Assembly: GCF_006861795.1 (NCBI RefSeq) | Contig: NZ_VDGH01000009.1 | Coordinates: 1-64,000, forward strand | Origin: Psychrobacillus lasiicapitis | Lineage (GTDB): Bacteria > Bacillota > Bacilli > Bacillales_A > Planococcaceae | DNA: 64,000 nt | Direction of reading: 5' to 3' | Part shown: piece after piece, positions 33,513-41,588 of the stretch | Layout: every line of letters begins with the position of its first letter | Position numbering within the stretch: the first letter of the stretch is position 1 | Made by a program: the position numbers and the translations under genes | The notes under the pieces: generated by a model | What the model saw: the letters and a program-made list of their open reading frames with translations, nothing else | What the model was told of the DNA's origin: nothing | Database searches by the model: none

Positions 33513-34262
33513 ATGAGATTAGCAGGCAAAGTAGCAGTAATTACAGGAGCAGGAAGCGGAATGGGAGAAGCTGAAGCCCATTTATTTGCAAGAGAAGGAG
33601 CTAAGGTTGTCGTAACAGACATCAATTTTGAAGCAACTGAAGCAGTAGTTGCAAAAATCAAAGAAGCTGGCGGAGAAGCGATTGCCATCAAACATAATGT
33701 TGCATCAAAAGAAGACTGGGAAAACGTTTATAACCAAACAATTGAAGCGTTCGGTAAACTCGACATTCTAGTAAACAATGCAGGAATATCATTGGCTAAG
33801 GGATTCATGGAGCAAACAGAAGAGGACTGGGCACGAACATATGCCATTAACATCAACGGTACGATGTTCGGAATGCAGCTAGCAATTCCACTTATGGAGA
33901 AAAATGAAGGTGGTTCAATTGTGAACATTGCTTCGATCTCTGCCTTAACCGGGATGGCCGGAGCAGGAGCTTACACAGCTTCAAAAGGAGCAGTACGTTC
34001 CATAACAAAAGCAGCAGCTGTTGACTACGGCAAGAAGAACATCCGTGTGAACGCTGTATATCCTGGCTATATTGTCACACCAATGAGCGCACCACATATG
34101 GAAAGCCCGCAATATAAAGACTATTTCTTATCCCAAGTTGCTCTACCGAACCTTGGTAAAGCAGAAGAAGTGGCAACAGCGGTATTGTTTTTAGCATCAG
34201 ACGAAGCGAGCCATATTACAGGTATCGAGTTACCGGTAGATGGTGGGGTTACAGCGAAATAA
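33513..34262 (+). CDS. Short-chain dehydrogenase/reductase
   Basis: 249 residues of the classical SDR family: cofactor motif TGAGSGMG (11-18), NNAG (about 88-91), catalytic Ser141, Tyr154 and Lys158 (YTASK), and a C-terminal LASDEASHITGIELPVDGG. Asp at the end of beta-2 (VVTDIN) suggests NAD(H). It oxidises or reduces a hydroxyl or keto substrate that is not predictable; control by the divergent TetR suggests an inducible substrate. ATG at 33513 follows GAGGTG; the in-frame upstream extension would overlap the operator. Confidence 0.9.
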   Translation: MRLAGKVAVITGAGSGMGEAEAHLFAREGAKVVVTDINFEATEAVVAKIKEAGGEAIAIKHNVASKEDWENVYNQTIEAFGKLDILVNNAGISLAKGFMEQTEEDWARTYAININGTMFGMQLAIPLMEKNEGGSIVNIASISALTGMAGAGAYTASKGAVRSITKAAAVDYGKKNIRVNAVYPGYIVTPMSAPHMESPQYKDYFLSQVALPNLGKAEEVATAVLFLASDEASHITGIELPVDGGVTAK

Positions 34263-34307
34263 GCGAAAAGAGCTTCTGAAAGAAGAGGCTAATAGATTCA
34301 TAATTAG

Positions 34308-34344
34308 GAGCTTGTGAAAGTGATGATGTCACCTTTGCAGGCTC
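34308..34344 (+). terminator. Terminator-like hairpin after the SDR gene
   Basis: A 16-base arm GAGCTTGTGAAAGTGA pairs with TCACCTTTGCAGGCTC (wobbles, one mismatch), followed by a weak TTATAATTT. Most likely it ends the SDR transcript. Confidence 0.7.
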
Positions 34345-34471
34345 TTATAATTTAAGTATATTTATGTGTCAGTGTAATATTGTTATTTTTCTCAAAAGCT
34401 TACTAAAAGTTTTACTATTAGTATTGTTAAGTATGAAAAGTAAAAGTTTTCTATACGTAATAAGCCGTAAC

Positions 34472-34798
34472 CTATTCATCCTCAACCTCTATCAAATAAA
34501 TTCCTTCCTCAAATCCACCTCGTTTTTCTTTCTTAGCAATGCGGATTCTCTCTAAATCTTCATAAGTTGCCTCATGAATAGAAAGGGCAGCATGGATTAA
34601 CTCCAAAATATCGGCTAGTTCTTCAAGTGCATCTTGGTTGTTCTTCGTTTCTTGGAATTCCTGTACTTCTTCATATAGCTTTTTCTTTATTTCCGTTAAG
34701 TGTTCGGAAGGATCGAGTGTGCGGGTAGTGAATTTGCTACCTGATTTTTCGATGACTTGTGGTATTAGGTCGCGTACTAGTTTATTGTAAACTGGCAT
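34472..34798 (-). CDS. MazG-like nucleoside triphosphate pyrophosphohydrolase
   Basis: 108 residues. VYNKLVRDLIPQVIEKSG is the start typical of short house-cleaning NTP pyrophosphatases, and the metal site EEVQEF with EELADILELIHA is the EExxE-x12-ExxD pattern of the all-alpha MazG/PRA-PH fold. It hydrolyses abnormal or excess nucleotides. ATG follows GGGAGG. It is monocistronic; downstream to 34344 no other signal was seen. Confidence 0.85.
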   Translation of the reverse strand: MPVYNKLVRDLIPQVIEKSGSKFTTRTLDPSEHLTEIKKKLYEEVQEFQETKNNQDALEELADILELIHAALSIHEATYEDLERIRIAKKEKRGGFEEGIYLIEVEDE

Positions 34799-34940
34799 TG
34801 GGTATCCTCCCTTTTCTATTATTATAGAGAAAATTAGGATTATTTGAAAGGAGAGCTCTGTGCAAGCTGTTTGTTATATTTAATACAGAAAATATTGCAT
34901 ACCTTGTATAATGTAGGTACTAATCCAAAGGGGTGTTTTC

Positions 34941-36101
34941 ATGCAGATCCAACGTGGGCAAAAAGTTAAATTAGAAAATGTAACGCAACTTGAATGTTTT
35001 GTACGATGGTCGACACCGAAAAAGCAATTGGAGCTCGATATTTCTTCTTTTTTATTGCAGGCCGGCAATCGCTGTGAGAAAGATGAACACTTTATCTTTT
35101 ATGGACAACCAAGTAGTCCGGATAAATCAGTTAGCTATGCCAAACAAACAGCTTTAGATGGTTCGATTTTTGTTCAATTGAATGCAGTGCCAGAAACAGT
35201 TGAAAAAATAGCTATTTCCTTGTCTATTCATGAAGGGGACACACAAAATTTACGTTTTCAGGAAGTAGACAAATTAGAGCTTCTTCTAAGAGATGCTGTA
35301 ACAGGAGCTACCCTATACACTTACTCTTTTGGTGATGATTTACGACAAGAGACGGCGATCGTTGTTGGTGAGCTGTATAGGCATCAAGGACAGTGGAAAT
35401 TTAGTGTGATCGGGAGTGGATTTAACGGGGGATTGGAGGCATTATGCTTAAACTATGGTTTAGAGATAGAACAAGGAGCGAGTGATATACAAAGTGATCC
35501 TATTCCTCCTGTAGAGGCACCGATCGAAGAAAAACCAAAGCCAAACCTTCAGAAAATGAATATAAATCTGAAGAAAAAGGAATCTGTATCGATCGCTAAG
35601 TCCAATAAAATTGTGGCGACTTTAGAGTGGGCAAAAGCTAAAAAAGACTTAGATTTATATTGCTTTTATGTATTAAAGAATGGTAAAAGGGGGAAAGTTT
35701 ACTATCGTTCGATGGGCAATGCTACTAGTGAGCCATATATTACGTTAGATGGAGACAGTAGGGCGGCGGGAAAAGAAACGATTGTGATTCATGATCCTTC
35801 CAAGCTAAAATATGTATTGTTTGCTTCTTATAGTGCAGTTAGCAATGGCTTTGGCAGTTTTAAGAGTATGAAGGCACAGGCTGTTGTGGACAATCAAATG
35901 GGTCAACGGATAACTAGCCCGTTATATGAGAAAAATCATTTTGCCTACTGGGTGGCGATTGCGCATATTGATTTTACAGATGCTAATAATATTAGTGTCA
36001 GTCATGTAGAGAGATATTCAAAATCTGGTTCCGAACGTTCTCCTGAGCTCTTTGCAGATGGCTTATTTGAGATGGACCGGGGAGTAATTGAATTTAAATA
36101 A
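34941..36101 (+). CDS. TerD-TerA-like fusion protein
   Basis: 386 residues with two TerD-type domains. The first (1-180) has ELDISSFLLQAGNRCEKDEHFIFY, a variant of the D-x-S/A pattern of TerD, and GSIFVQLNAVPETVEKIAIS. A Pro/Glu-rich linker follows (about 185-210; PIPPVEAPIEEKPKP). The second (about 225-386; LEWAKAKKDLDLYCFYVLKNGK and ITLDGDSRAAGKETIVI) resembles TerA. Ter-family proteins bind calcium and act in tellurite, phage and membrane-stress responses. The usual terZABCDE neighbours are absent. ATG follows AAAGGGG. Confidence 0.8.
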   Translation: MQIQRGQKVKLENVTQLECFVRWSTPKKQLELDISSFLLQAGNRCEKDEHFIFYGQPSSPDKSVSYAKQTALDGSIFVQLNAVPETVEKIAISLSIHEGDTQNLRFQEVDKLELLLRDAVTGATLYTYSFGDDLRQETAIVVGELYRHQGQWKFSVIGSGFNGGLEALCLNYGLEIEQGASDIQSDPIPPVEAPIEEKPKPNLQKMNINLKKKESVSIAKSNKIVATLEWAKAKKDLDLYCFYVLKNGKRGKVYYRSMGNATSEPYITLDGDSRAAGKETIVIHDPSKLKYVLFASYSAVSNGFGSFKSMKAQAVVDNQMGQRITSPLYEKNHFAYWVAIAHIDFTDANNISVSHVERYSKSGSERSPELFADGLFEMDRGVIEFK

Positions 36102-36126
36102 AATTTTAATAAGTTAATAGAATGAT

Positions 36127-36177
36127 AAAAGCTGATAGAATGGATGCTGTTTAAGGCATTTGTTCTGTCAGCTTTTT
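36127..36177. terminator. Bidirectional terminator, twin of 45795-45846
   Basis: AAAAGCTGATAGAA pairs with TTCTGTCAGCTTTT, with TTTTT after it. The stem and flanking bases closely match the terminator of the MBL gene at 45795. It sits between the Ter gene and the convergent LysR gene. Confidence 0.9.
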
Positions 36178-36186
36178 GTATTCGGT

Positions 36187-37068
36187 TCAACTAAAAAACA
36201 GCTTTGTTTTATTTATAAATGCATGGATGGCCGGTGAAACATAGCGGTTTTTCAAGTAAGTCAAATAGACAGTTCTATCCAGGGAAGGTGAATCGATGCA
36301 CTTTTTTACAAGTGCATAATCTGGTAGAGCCTGTAGATAGTTTTCAGGAATTAGCGAGATGCCGATTCCTTCTCGAACTAAGCTTAAGGCTGTTTCAAAA
36401 CGCTCAATCTCATATTTTATCGTAGGAATTACACCTTCCATTTCAAAGGCATTCAACACATCCTCTCTTGTTTGAAACCCTTCACTGCTTATAATAAAAG
36501 GCTCCCCTACTAGGTCCTTGAATGTAATGGTTGCATGATTCGTTAACGGATTGCTTTCATGAAGTACTAATACTAGTTTTTCATTATATAAAGGTATTGT
36601 TTCGATATCATCTTCTTGTATAAATTGGTTTGTGATGATGGCATGTGTCTTGTAATTCCGTAACGAATTTTTTACATCATTTCCACTGAGTACTTCGGTT
36701 AGTTTGATGCGCATATTCGGAAAATCATCATTGTATTGAAGAATCACCTTTGGAATCCAATGCTTTACCGATTCAATCATGCCAAGCTGAATTTCTCCAC
36801 TTCCGATGTTCTTAACATCTTCCATCTCTTTTTTAACGCTCTCCATCTCCAATAAAAGACGGGCTGCCTTTTTATATAAAATAGTTCCAGCTTCCGTTAA
36901 CTCGATATTTCTTGTATTACGGTCAAGAATTTGGAAACCTAATTCACTTTCTAAGCTTTTTACTGCATTACTTAGTGATGGCTGAGAAATATGCAGTTTT
37001 TCTGCTGCTTTAGAAAAGCTCCTATGGTCGACAATTGTCACAAAATAATTAAGTTGTTTTAAATCCAT
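36187..37068 (-). CDS. LysR-family regulator
   Basis: 293 residues: N-terminal winged HTH (about 1-60; MDLKQLNYFVTIVDHRSFSK and LHISQPSLSNAVKSLE) and a C-terminal LysR substrate-binding domain (about 90-290). It is divergent from the formimidoylglutamase/gltS operon with 129 bases between start codons, so it most likely activates that operon, possibly in response to a histidine-breakdown intermediate or glutamate; the ligand is inferred. Confidence 0.9.
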   Translation of the reverse strand: MDLKQLNYFVTIVDHRSFSKAAEKLHISQPSLSNAVKSLESELGFQILDRNTRNIELTEAGTILYKKAARLLLEMESVKKEMEDVKNIGSGEIQLGMIESVKHWIPKVILQYNDDFPNMRIKLTEVLSGNDVKNSLRNYKTHAIITNQFIQEDDIETIPLYNEKLVLVLHESNPLTNHATITFKDLVGEPFIISSEGFQTREDVLNAFEMEGVIPTIKYEIERFETALSLVREGIGISLIPENYLQALPDYALVKKCIDSPSLDRTVYLTYLKNRYVSPAIHAFINKTKLFFS

Positions 37069-37197
37069 CTAGACCACCTCTATTGTTTATAGCTTCAAAC
37101 TATATATTTATAGTAATTATATATTAGAATTTATAAATTAGTTAATTTATAATTGATAAAAATGTAAATTCTTCAATTTAAGAAAGGATGGATAGAC

Positions 37198-38172
37198 TTG
37201 CTAAAAAAAGTGAAGAAGGATATTTGGTCGGGACGCACGGATCATCTGGAAGATAGAACAAGTTTCCGCTATCACCAAATCGTTGAGTTTGAAAAAATGG
37301 AAGCGCTTCAATCTGAAGGAGAGACTTGTGTAATTATAGGTTTTGAAAGTGAAGAAGGAGTTCGTAGAAACAAAGGGCAGCTAGGAGCGGCAAAAGCGCC
37401 TGATGCACTACGATCTGAATTGGCAAAGCTCCCATGTAGGTTTGCTGCTGAAAAACATCTTGCAGATATAGGGACAATTGAGTGCGTTGGAAATGACCTA
37501 GAAAAAGCTCAACAGCAGCTAGGGAAAGCAGTAAATAGTGTGTTGTGTAAAAAAATGGTTCCTATTATTCTTGGGGGCGGACATGAAACCGCTTACGGAC
37601 ATTATCTCGGGGTTCGAGAAAATATTGGGAAAGAAGCGAAGTTAGGAATTATCAATATAGATGCCCACTTCGATTTGCGACCATACGATGAACAAACCTC
37701 TTCGGGTACGATGTTCAGACAAATACTGGAACAAGATGAGAATAGTAATTATTTCGTGCTTGGTATCCAGCGTTACGGAAATACCCAAGAATTATTCAAC
37801 AGGGCAGATGAACTAAATGTCCAATATATTTTAGAAGAGGATATGCAAGATGGTCAGATGGCCAAAGTGAAAACAGAGATAGAAAAGTTTATCCAAAAGC
37901 ATGATTGGATCATGCTTACGCTATGTACGGACGTGCTAAATGCTGCGTTTGCACCTGGTGTAAGTGCTCCATCACCATTTGGCTTGGATCCCTCCATTGT
38001 TCGTACCATTATCAAAACGGTAGCTTCCCATGAAAAAGCATTGTCTTTTGATATTTCGGAAGTAAATCCAACTTTGGATGAAAATAACCGAACTGTAAAG
38101 CTTGGAGCATATTTGACAAATGAAGCAATTACATCATTTTTAGGAGGAAGAAAGTATGACGCTAGCACTTGA
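37198..38172 (+). CDS. hutG: Formimidoylglutamase (arginase/ureohydrolase family)
   Basis: 324 residues of the ureohydrolase family. KDIWSGRTDHLEDRTSFRYHQ is the HutG-type N-terminus, and metal-ligand motifs are GGGHE, INIDAHFDLR and CTDVLNAAFAPGVSAPSPFG. In many ureohydrolases the third motif is D-x-D; here the first position is Cys (L-C-T-D). The reaction is hydrolysis of N-formimidoyl-glutamate to glutamate and formamide, the last step of histidine breakdown. No other hut genes are in the window. TTG start with AAAGGATGG upstream. It overlaps gltS by 17 bases. Confidence 0.85.
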   Translation: MLKKVKKDIWSGRTDHLEDRTSFRYHQIVEFEKMEALQSEGETCVIIGFESEEGVRRNKGQLGAAKAPDALRSELAKLPCRFAAEKHLADIGTIECVGNDLEKAQQQLGKAVNSVLCKKMVPIILGGGHETAYGHYLGVRENIGKEAKLGIINIDAHFDLRPYDEQTSSGTMFRQILEQDENSNYFVLGIQRYGNTQELFNRADELNVQYILEEDMQDGQMAKVKTEIEKFIQKHDWIMLTLCTDVLNAAFAPGVSAPSPFGLDPSIVRTIIKTVASHEKALSFDISEVNPTLDENNRTVKLGAYLTNEAITSFLGGRKYDAST

Positions 38173-39346
38173 TCAAACAACCACAATCTTTCTATCCATC
38201 GCACTATTGGTTCTAGGTACATACCTAGTGAAGAAGGTTGGATTCTTAAATAAGTTCTGTATACCCGCGCCAGTAGTAGGAGGATTATTATTTGCACTCC
38301 TCGCTACTATAGCCAAATCATTTGGTTTGTTTGAAATTACATTAGATACCTCTTTACAGGGATTGTTCATGCTTACCTTTTTTACTACGGTTGGCCTGGG
38401 CGCAAGTTTCAAGCTTGTAAAATTAGGGGGTAAGCTACTCGTCATTTATTGGCTAGCTTGTGGATTTTTAGCGCTTGCACAAAACACGATTGGTGTATCC
38501 ATGGCGTATTTATTTGATCTTCATCCTTTAATAGGAATGATGGCTGGAGCCGTTTCCATGGAAGGTGGACATGGTGCAGCAACTGCCTTTGGACAAACTG
38601 TGGAAGATTTAGGTATTAATTCGGCACTATCTATTGGTGTAGCAGCTGCTACGTTTGGGCTTGTTGCAGGGGGACTTATTGGAGGGCCGGTTGTTAAATA
38701 TTTAATAACAAAGTATGATTTGAAATCAACGGAAACAGAGGCAGTTACAGAGGTTGAGCTGGAAGAGGAAGGGAAAGCAATTACCACGAATAGCTTTTTC
38801 ACTCAACTACTTCTTATAACTTTCTGTATGGCTCTGGGTACTTACTTAGGAGGTTTGTTCTCCTCTGCAACAGGATTTGTTCTTCCAGGGTACGTGGGGG
38901 CTATGTTCGTAGCAGTCATCGTGAGAAATATTGTGGATAAATTTAATCCTAAAACAGTAGATATGAAAAGTATCGGTTTAGTAAGTGACATTTCTTTAGG
39001 TATCTTCTTATCCATGGCACTAATGAGCATTAAGCTTTGGGAAATAGCGGATTTGGCGCTTCCATTAATCGCAATTGTTGTGGTCCAAGTAATTTTTATC
39101 GTTCTTTTCGGCATCTTTGTGCTGTTCCGTCTTTTAGGAAAAAATTACGATGCGGCTATAATGGTAGCTGGTTTTACTGGCCATGGTTTAGGTGCAACAC
39201 CTAATGCAATGGCAAATATGGCTGCTGTAACAGAAAGATTCGGCCCATCGAAAAAAGCATATTTAGTAGTACCAATTGTCGGAGCATTCCTCATCGATGT
39301 GTTTGCAATGCCTATTATTATTACGACAATTAACTTATTCCAATAA
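38156..39346 (+). CDS. gltS: Sodium/glutamate symporter
   Basis: 396 residues with about eleven membrane helices of the ESS/GltS family. Re-entrant-loop motifs are present in both halves: GMMAGAVSMEGGHGAATAFG (about 122-141) and GFTGHGLGATPNAMANMAAV (about 342-361). It imports glutamate with Na+. ATG has AGGAGG 8 bases upstream and lies inside the end of hutG, so the two are translationally coupled; the pair links formiminoglutamate breakdown to glutamate uptake or exchange. Confidence 0.93.
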   Translation: MTLALDQTTTIFLSIALLVLGTYLVKKVGFLNKFCIPAPVVGGLLFALLATIAKSFGLFEITLDTSLQGLFMLTFFTTVGLGASFKLVKLGGKLLVIYWLACGFLALAQNTIGVSMAYLFDLHPLIGMMAGAVSMEGGHGAATAFGQTVEDLGINSALSIGVAAATFGLVAGGLIGGPVVKYLITKYDLKSTETEAVTEVELEEEGKAITTNSFFTQLLLITFCMALGTYLGGLFSSATGFVLPGYVGAMFVAVIVRNIVDKFNPKTVDMKSIGLVSDISLGIFLSMALMSIKLWEIADLALPLIAIVVVQVIFIVLFGIFVLFRLLGKNYDAAIMVAGFTGHGLGATPNAMANMAAVTERFGPSKKAYLVVPIVGAFLIDVFAMPIIITTINLFQ

Positions 39347-39354
39347 ATGATACA

Positions 39355-39388
39355 AAATCCCTTGTTCCGATTGTTGGACAAGGGATTT
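39355..39388 (+). terminator. Terminator of the hutG-gltS operon
   Basis: AAATCCCTTGT (39355-39365) pairs perfectly with ACAAGGGATTT (39378-39388), followed by ATTG. The gene-free stretch beyond (to 39548) shows nothing else. Confidence 0.9.
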
Positions 39389-39548
39389 ATTGTCGTCTCT
39401 TTTTAAAAAATTCCGTGTAAGCATAGCACTAGTAGTTAGGCAAATAAATCATCTTTCGAATAGTTATTAGTATAGTTAATAGACCCTATCTTAGACTCGA
39501 ATGTTCCCTTATTCTTGGTCTGCAAATTGTGCAGGTTGAATAAAATGG

Positions 39549-39577
39549 TGGACAAATATAAAAAGCTGTTGTATACT
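39549..39577 (+). promoter_or_regulatory. Sigma-A promoter of the cold-shock gene
   Basis: TGGACA (-35, 39549-39554), a 17-base spacer and TATACT (-10, 39572-39577) match the housekeeping consensus at 10 of 12 positions. Transcription should start near 39584, giving a leader of about 120 bases before the csp start codon. Confidence 0.75.
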
Positions 39578-39611
39578 TAGGACAATAATTAAATTGCTTA
39601 CAGAAACAATG

Positions 39612-39675
39612 AATTCACATATTACAAAAAGTAATCGTGTTTGTTCGGTACTTTTTGTAATATGTGAATTTTTTT
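39612..39675 (+). promoter_or_regulatory. Terminator-like hairpin in the cold-shock leader
   Basis: A perfect 22-bp stem (39612-39633 with 39649-39670) with a 15-base loop is followed by seven T, the form of an intrinsic terminator. It lies between the csp promoter and the csp Shine-Dalgarno site (TGGAGG, 39690-39695), so it could attenuate or thermally control csp expression. Confidence 0.8.
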
Positions 39676-39704
39676 ATTCAATATAATTTTTGGAGGTCAT
39701 CTAA

Positions 39705-39905
39705 ATGACACAAGGTACAGTAAAATGGTTTAACGCAGAAAAAGGTTTTGGATTTATCGAAGTTGAAGGCGGAAACGACGTATTCGCTCACTTCTCAGCT
39801 ATCCAAGGCGAAGGTTTCAAATCACTTGACGAAGGTCAAAAAGTGGAATTTGATATCGAAGACGGTCAACGCGGACCACAAGCAGTAAACATCGTAAAAC
39901 TTTAA
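39705..39905 (+). CDS. Cold-shock protein
   Basis: 66 residues, a single cold-shock domain. The RNA-binding motifs are RNP1 KGFGFIEV and RNP2 VFAHFS, and the start [14 protein letters not shown] is highly conserved. It binds single-stranded RNA and DNA and acts as an RNA chaperone in the cytosol. Codon use is markedly biased to preferred codons, as for highly expressed genes. ATG follows TGGAGGTC. The assignment to cspB, cspC or cspD cannot be made from the sequence alone. Confidence 0.96.
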   Translation: MTQGTVKWFNAEKGFGFIEVEGGNDVFAHFSAIQGEGFKSLDEGQKVEFDIEDGQRGPQAVNIVKL

Positions 39906-39925
39906 TTCTTAAGAATTAAATCAAC

Positions 39926-39957
39926 AAAGAGACACTCTTTATGGGTGTCTCTTTTTG
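39926..39957 (+). terminator. Terminator of the cold-shock gene
   Basis: AAAGAGACAC (39926-39935) pairs perfectly with GTGTCTCTTT (39945-39954), followed by T residues. Confidence 0.93.
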
Positions 39958-40030
39958 GTGCTTTAGAAAATGCTTACTTATTCAGTTTCGACCTGCTAAA
40001 AACAAAACTCTAAATGATTATTCATTGAAA

Positions 40031-40114
40031 GCAATCAAATCTACTTCGAAAGCAACTAAATTAGCGCGAGAGCAACCAAATAGATCATGAAAGCAACCTA
40101 TTTCTTAAAATAAC
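40031..40114. repeat. 20-21-bp repeat array (GCAACC type), copy 2
   Basis: GCAATC/GCAACT/GCAACC/GCAACC cores start at 40031, 40052, 40072 and 40093. Bases 40052-40081 are identical to 23869-23898, and the flank TTCTTAAAATAACAAGTTTA is shared too. It occupies the gene-free stretch 39958-40262, which otherwise holds only the promoter region of the next gene. Confidence 0.75.
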
Positions 40115-40262
40115 AAGTTTACTTGAAATGAGACGCGAATGATTGGGACGCTTTTGTCCATTTACACTAATTATGGCTAGATGAAAGTCTACAAAGTTTC
40201 GCCTGTTTAAACAAAGTGATAACATACGGATAAATAGATCTATCAGATTGGAAGGAATCCAT

Positions 40263-40901
40263 ATGAGTAATACACATATATTTTCTAAGCAGGAGGAGAT
40301 TGCGAACGCAATCATTCACGGAATTGGGGCCCTATTAAGTATTGCAGCTCTTGTCATTTTGATTGTATCTTCTGTGACAAGAGGGACGGCATGGCATGTG
40401 GTGAGTTTTACGTTGTTTGGAGCGACGATGGTGCTGTTATATGCTTCATCCACACTTGTTCATGGGTTTCCAGCGGGGCGAGCGAAAGATATTTTTGAGA
40501 TCATGGATCATTCCGCTATTTACTTTTTTATCGCAGGGACCTACACTCCTTTTTTATTTATTGCGGTAAAGGGGACACTTGGTTGGACTTTGTTGGGAAT
40601 TGTGTGGGGGCTTGCGATTGCTGGTACGGTGTTTAAAGCCTTTTTTGTGAAGCGTTTTTTGCATACATCGACATTATTGTATGTGGTAATGGGCTGGTTA
40701 ATGGTATTTGCATGGAAACCACTTTTAGCAAACGTCTCGATTGAGGGGCTTATTTATCTTGCTATAGGTGGTGTGCTCTATACAGTAGGGGCCGTTTTTT
40801 ATGTGTGGCGCGGATTTACGTATCATCACGCGGTGTGGCATGTTTTTGTACTAGCAGCATCTATATTGCATTTCTTTGCAGTGATGACTTTATTGGCGTA
40901 A
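40263..40901 (+). CDS. Hemolysin III/PAQR-family membrane protein
   Basis: 212 residues with seven membrane helices. The family markers are EEIANAIIHGIGA at the start, STLVHGFPAGRAKDIFEIMDHSAIYFFIAGTYTPF in the middle (with the conserved Ser, His and Asp), and HHAVWHVFVLAASILHFFAV at the end. The conserved His and Asp form a hydrolase-like zinc site in PAQR relatives; the bacterial function is unclear and most are not haemolysins. ATG at 40263 has GGAAGGAA 5 bases upstream. Confidence 0.9.
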   Translation: MSNTHIFSKQEEIANAIIHGIGALLSIAALVILIVSSVTRGTAWHVVSFTLFGATMVLLYASSTLVHGFPAGRAKDIFEIMDHSAIYFFIAGTYTPFLFIAVKGTLGWTLLGIVWGLAIAGTVFKAFFVKRFLHTSTLLYVVMGWLMVFAWKPLLANVSIEGLIYLAIGGVLYTVGAVFYVWRGFTYHHAVWHVFVLAASILHFFAVMTLLA

Positions 40902-40943
40902 ACTTAGTAATACAATTATTGTGTGGAAGGAGATTTAATCGAT

Positions 40944-41369
40944 ATGATCAAAACAACTGTATTTGAACAATTAAAACGTGCGATGAAAGAGAAGGATGTC
41001 CTAGCAAAAGGGGTATTAACACTTTTAAAATCAGCACTGGATAGCGCCGAAAAAGAAAAAGGTTCGAGTCTTTCACCGGAAGAAGAAATTGCTATTGTGA
41101 ATCGCGAAGTGAAACAAACGAACCAAGCTTTAGAAGGAGCTCAAAATGCAAATCGAGAAGACTTAATCGAAAAAGAAGAAGCAAAACTAGTCCTACTAAA
41201 AAGCTTCTTGCCAAAACAATTAAGCGAAGAAGAAGTTGCGGCTTTATTAACAGAGGCTGGAATTGTAAAAGGTATGAATATGGGAGATGCGATGAAAATT
41301 GCAAAACCTTTACTTACTGGAAAAGCAGACGGGTCGACTATGTCTAAAGTGGTGAAAAGTTTAATCTAA
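40944..41369 (+). CDS. GatB/YqeY domain protein
   Basis: 141 residues, all-helical. EQLKRAMKEKDVLAKGVLTLLKSALDSAEKEKG is the N-terminal bundle, and the C-terminal GatB-like tail domain ends GMNMGDAMKIAKPLLTGKADGSTMSKVVKSLI, in which the G-K-A-D-G pattern is typical. It is related to the tRNA-binding tail of the amidotransferase GatB. ATG at 40944 has AAGGAG 14 bases upstream; the longer form starts at 40923 and would overlap that site. The rpsU neighbour usual in Bacillus is absent. Confidence 0.85.
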   Translation: MIKTTVFEQLKRAMKEKDVLAKGVLTLLKSALDSAEKEKGSSLSPEEEIAIVNREVKQTNQALEGAQNANREDLIEKEEAKLVLLKSFLPKQLSEEEVAALLTEAGIVKGMNMGDAMKIAKPLLTGKADGSTMSKVVKSLI

Positions 41370-41417
41370 CTAGATTCGCTACTTTTTGTATTTAGTGTAT
41401 AGTAATCTGTCTATTTG

Positions 41418-41446
41418 TTGAACTTCATTAGAATTCTGTATATAAT
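41418..41446 (+). promoter_or_regulatory. Promoter of the antisense (antitoxin) RNA
   Basis: TTGAAC, a 17-base spacer and TATAAT (41441-41446) form a near-consensus sigma-A promoter reading toward the end of the toxin gene on the other strand. Confidence 0.75.
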
Positions 41447-41464
41447 GAAAATAGAATCATACAA

Positions 41465-41496
41465 TAAAAAAAGGCTGGATACGCTAATATCCAGCC
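41465..41496 (-). terminator. Terminator of the toxin mRNA
   Basis: On the minus strand GGCTGGATA (41488-41496) pairs perfectly with TATCCAGCC (41473-41481) around 6 bases and is followed by seven T. Confidence 0.9.
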
Positions 41497-41543
41497 TCAC
41501 AACTGCTGACCGCAGAAAGAGCGGTTGGTCCGGGTTGACAAAG

Positions 41544-41588
41544 AATAATCGTCCACGCCTACCATCGGGGGACGGTTATTTCTTTTTT
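41544..41588 (+). terminator. Terminator of the antisense RNA
   Basis: AATAATCGTCC (41544-41554) pairs with GGACGGTTATT (41570-41580) with one wobble, followed by TTCTTTTTT. It lies inside the toxin transcript region on the opposite strand. Confidence 0.75.
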
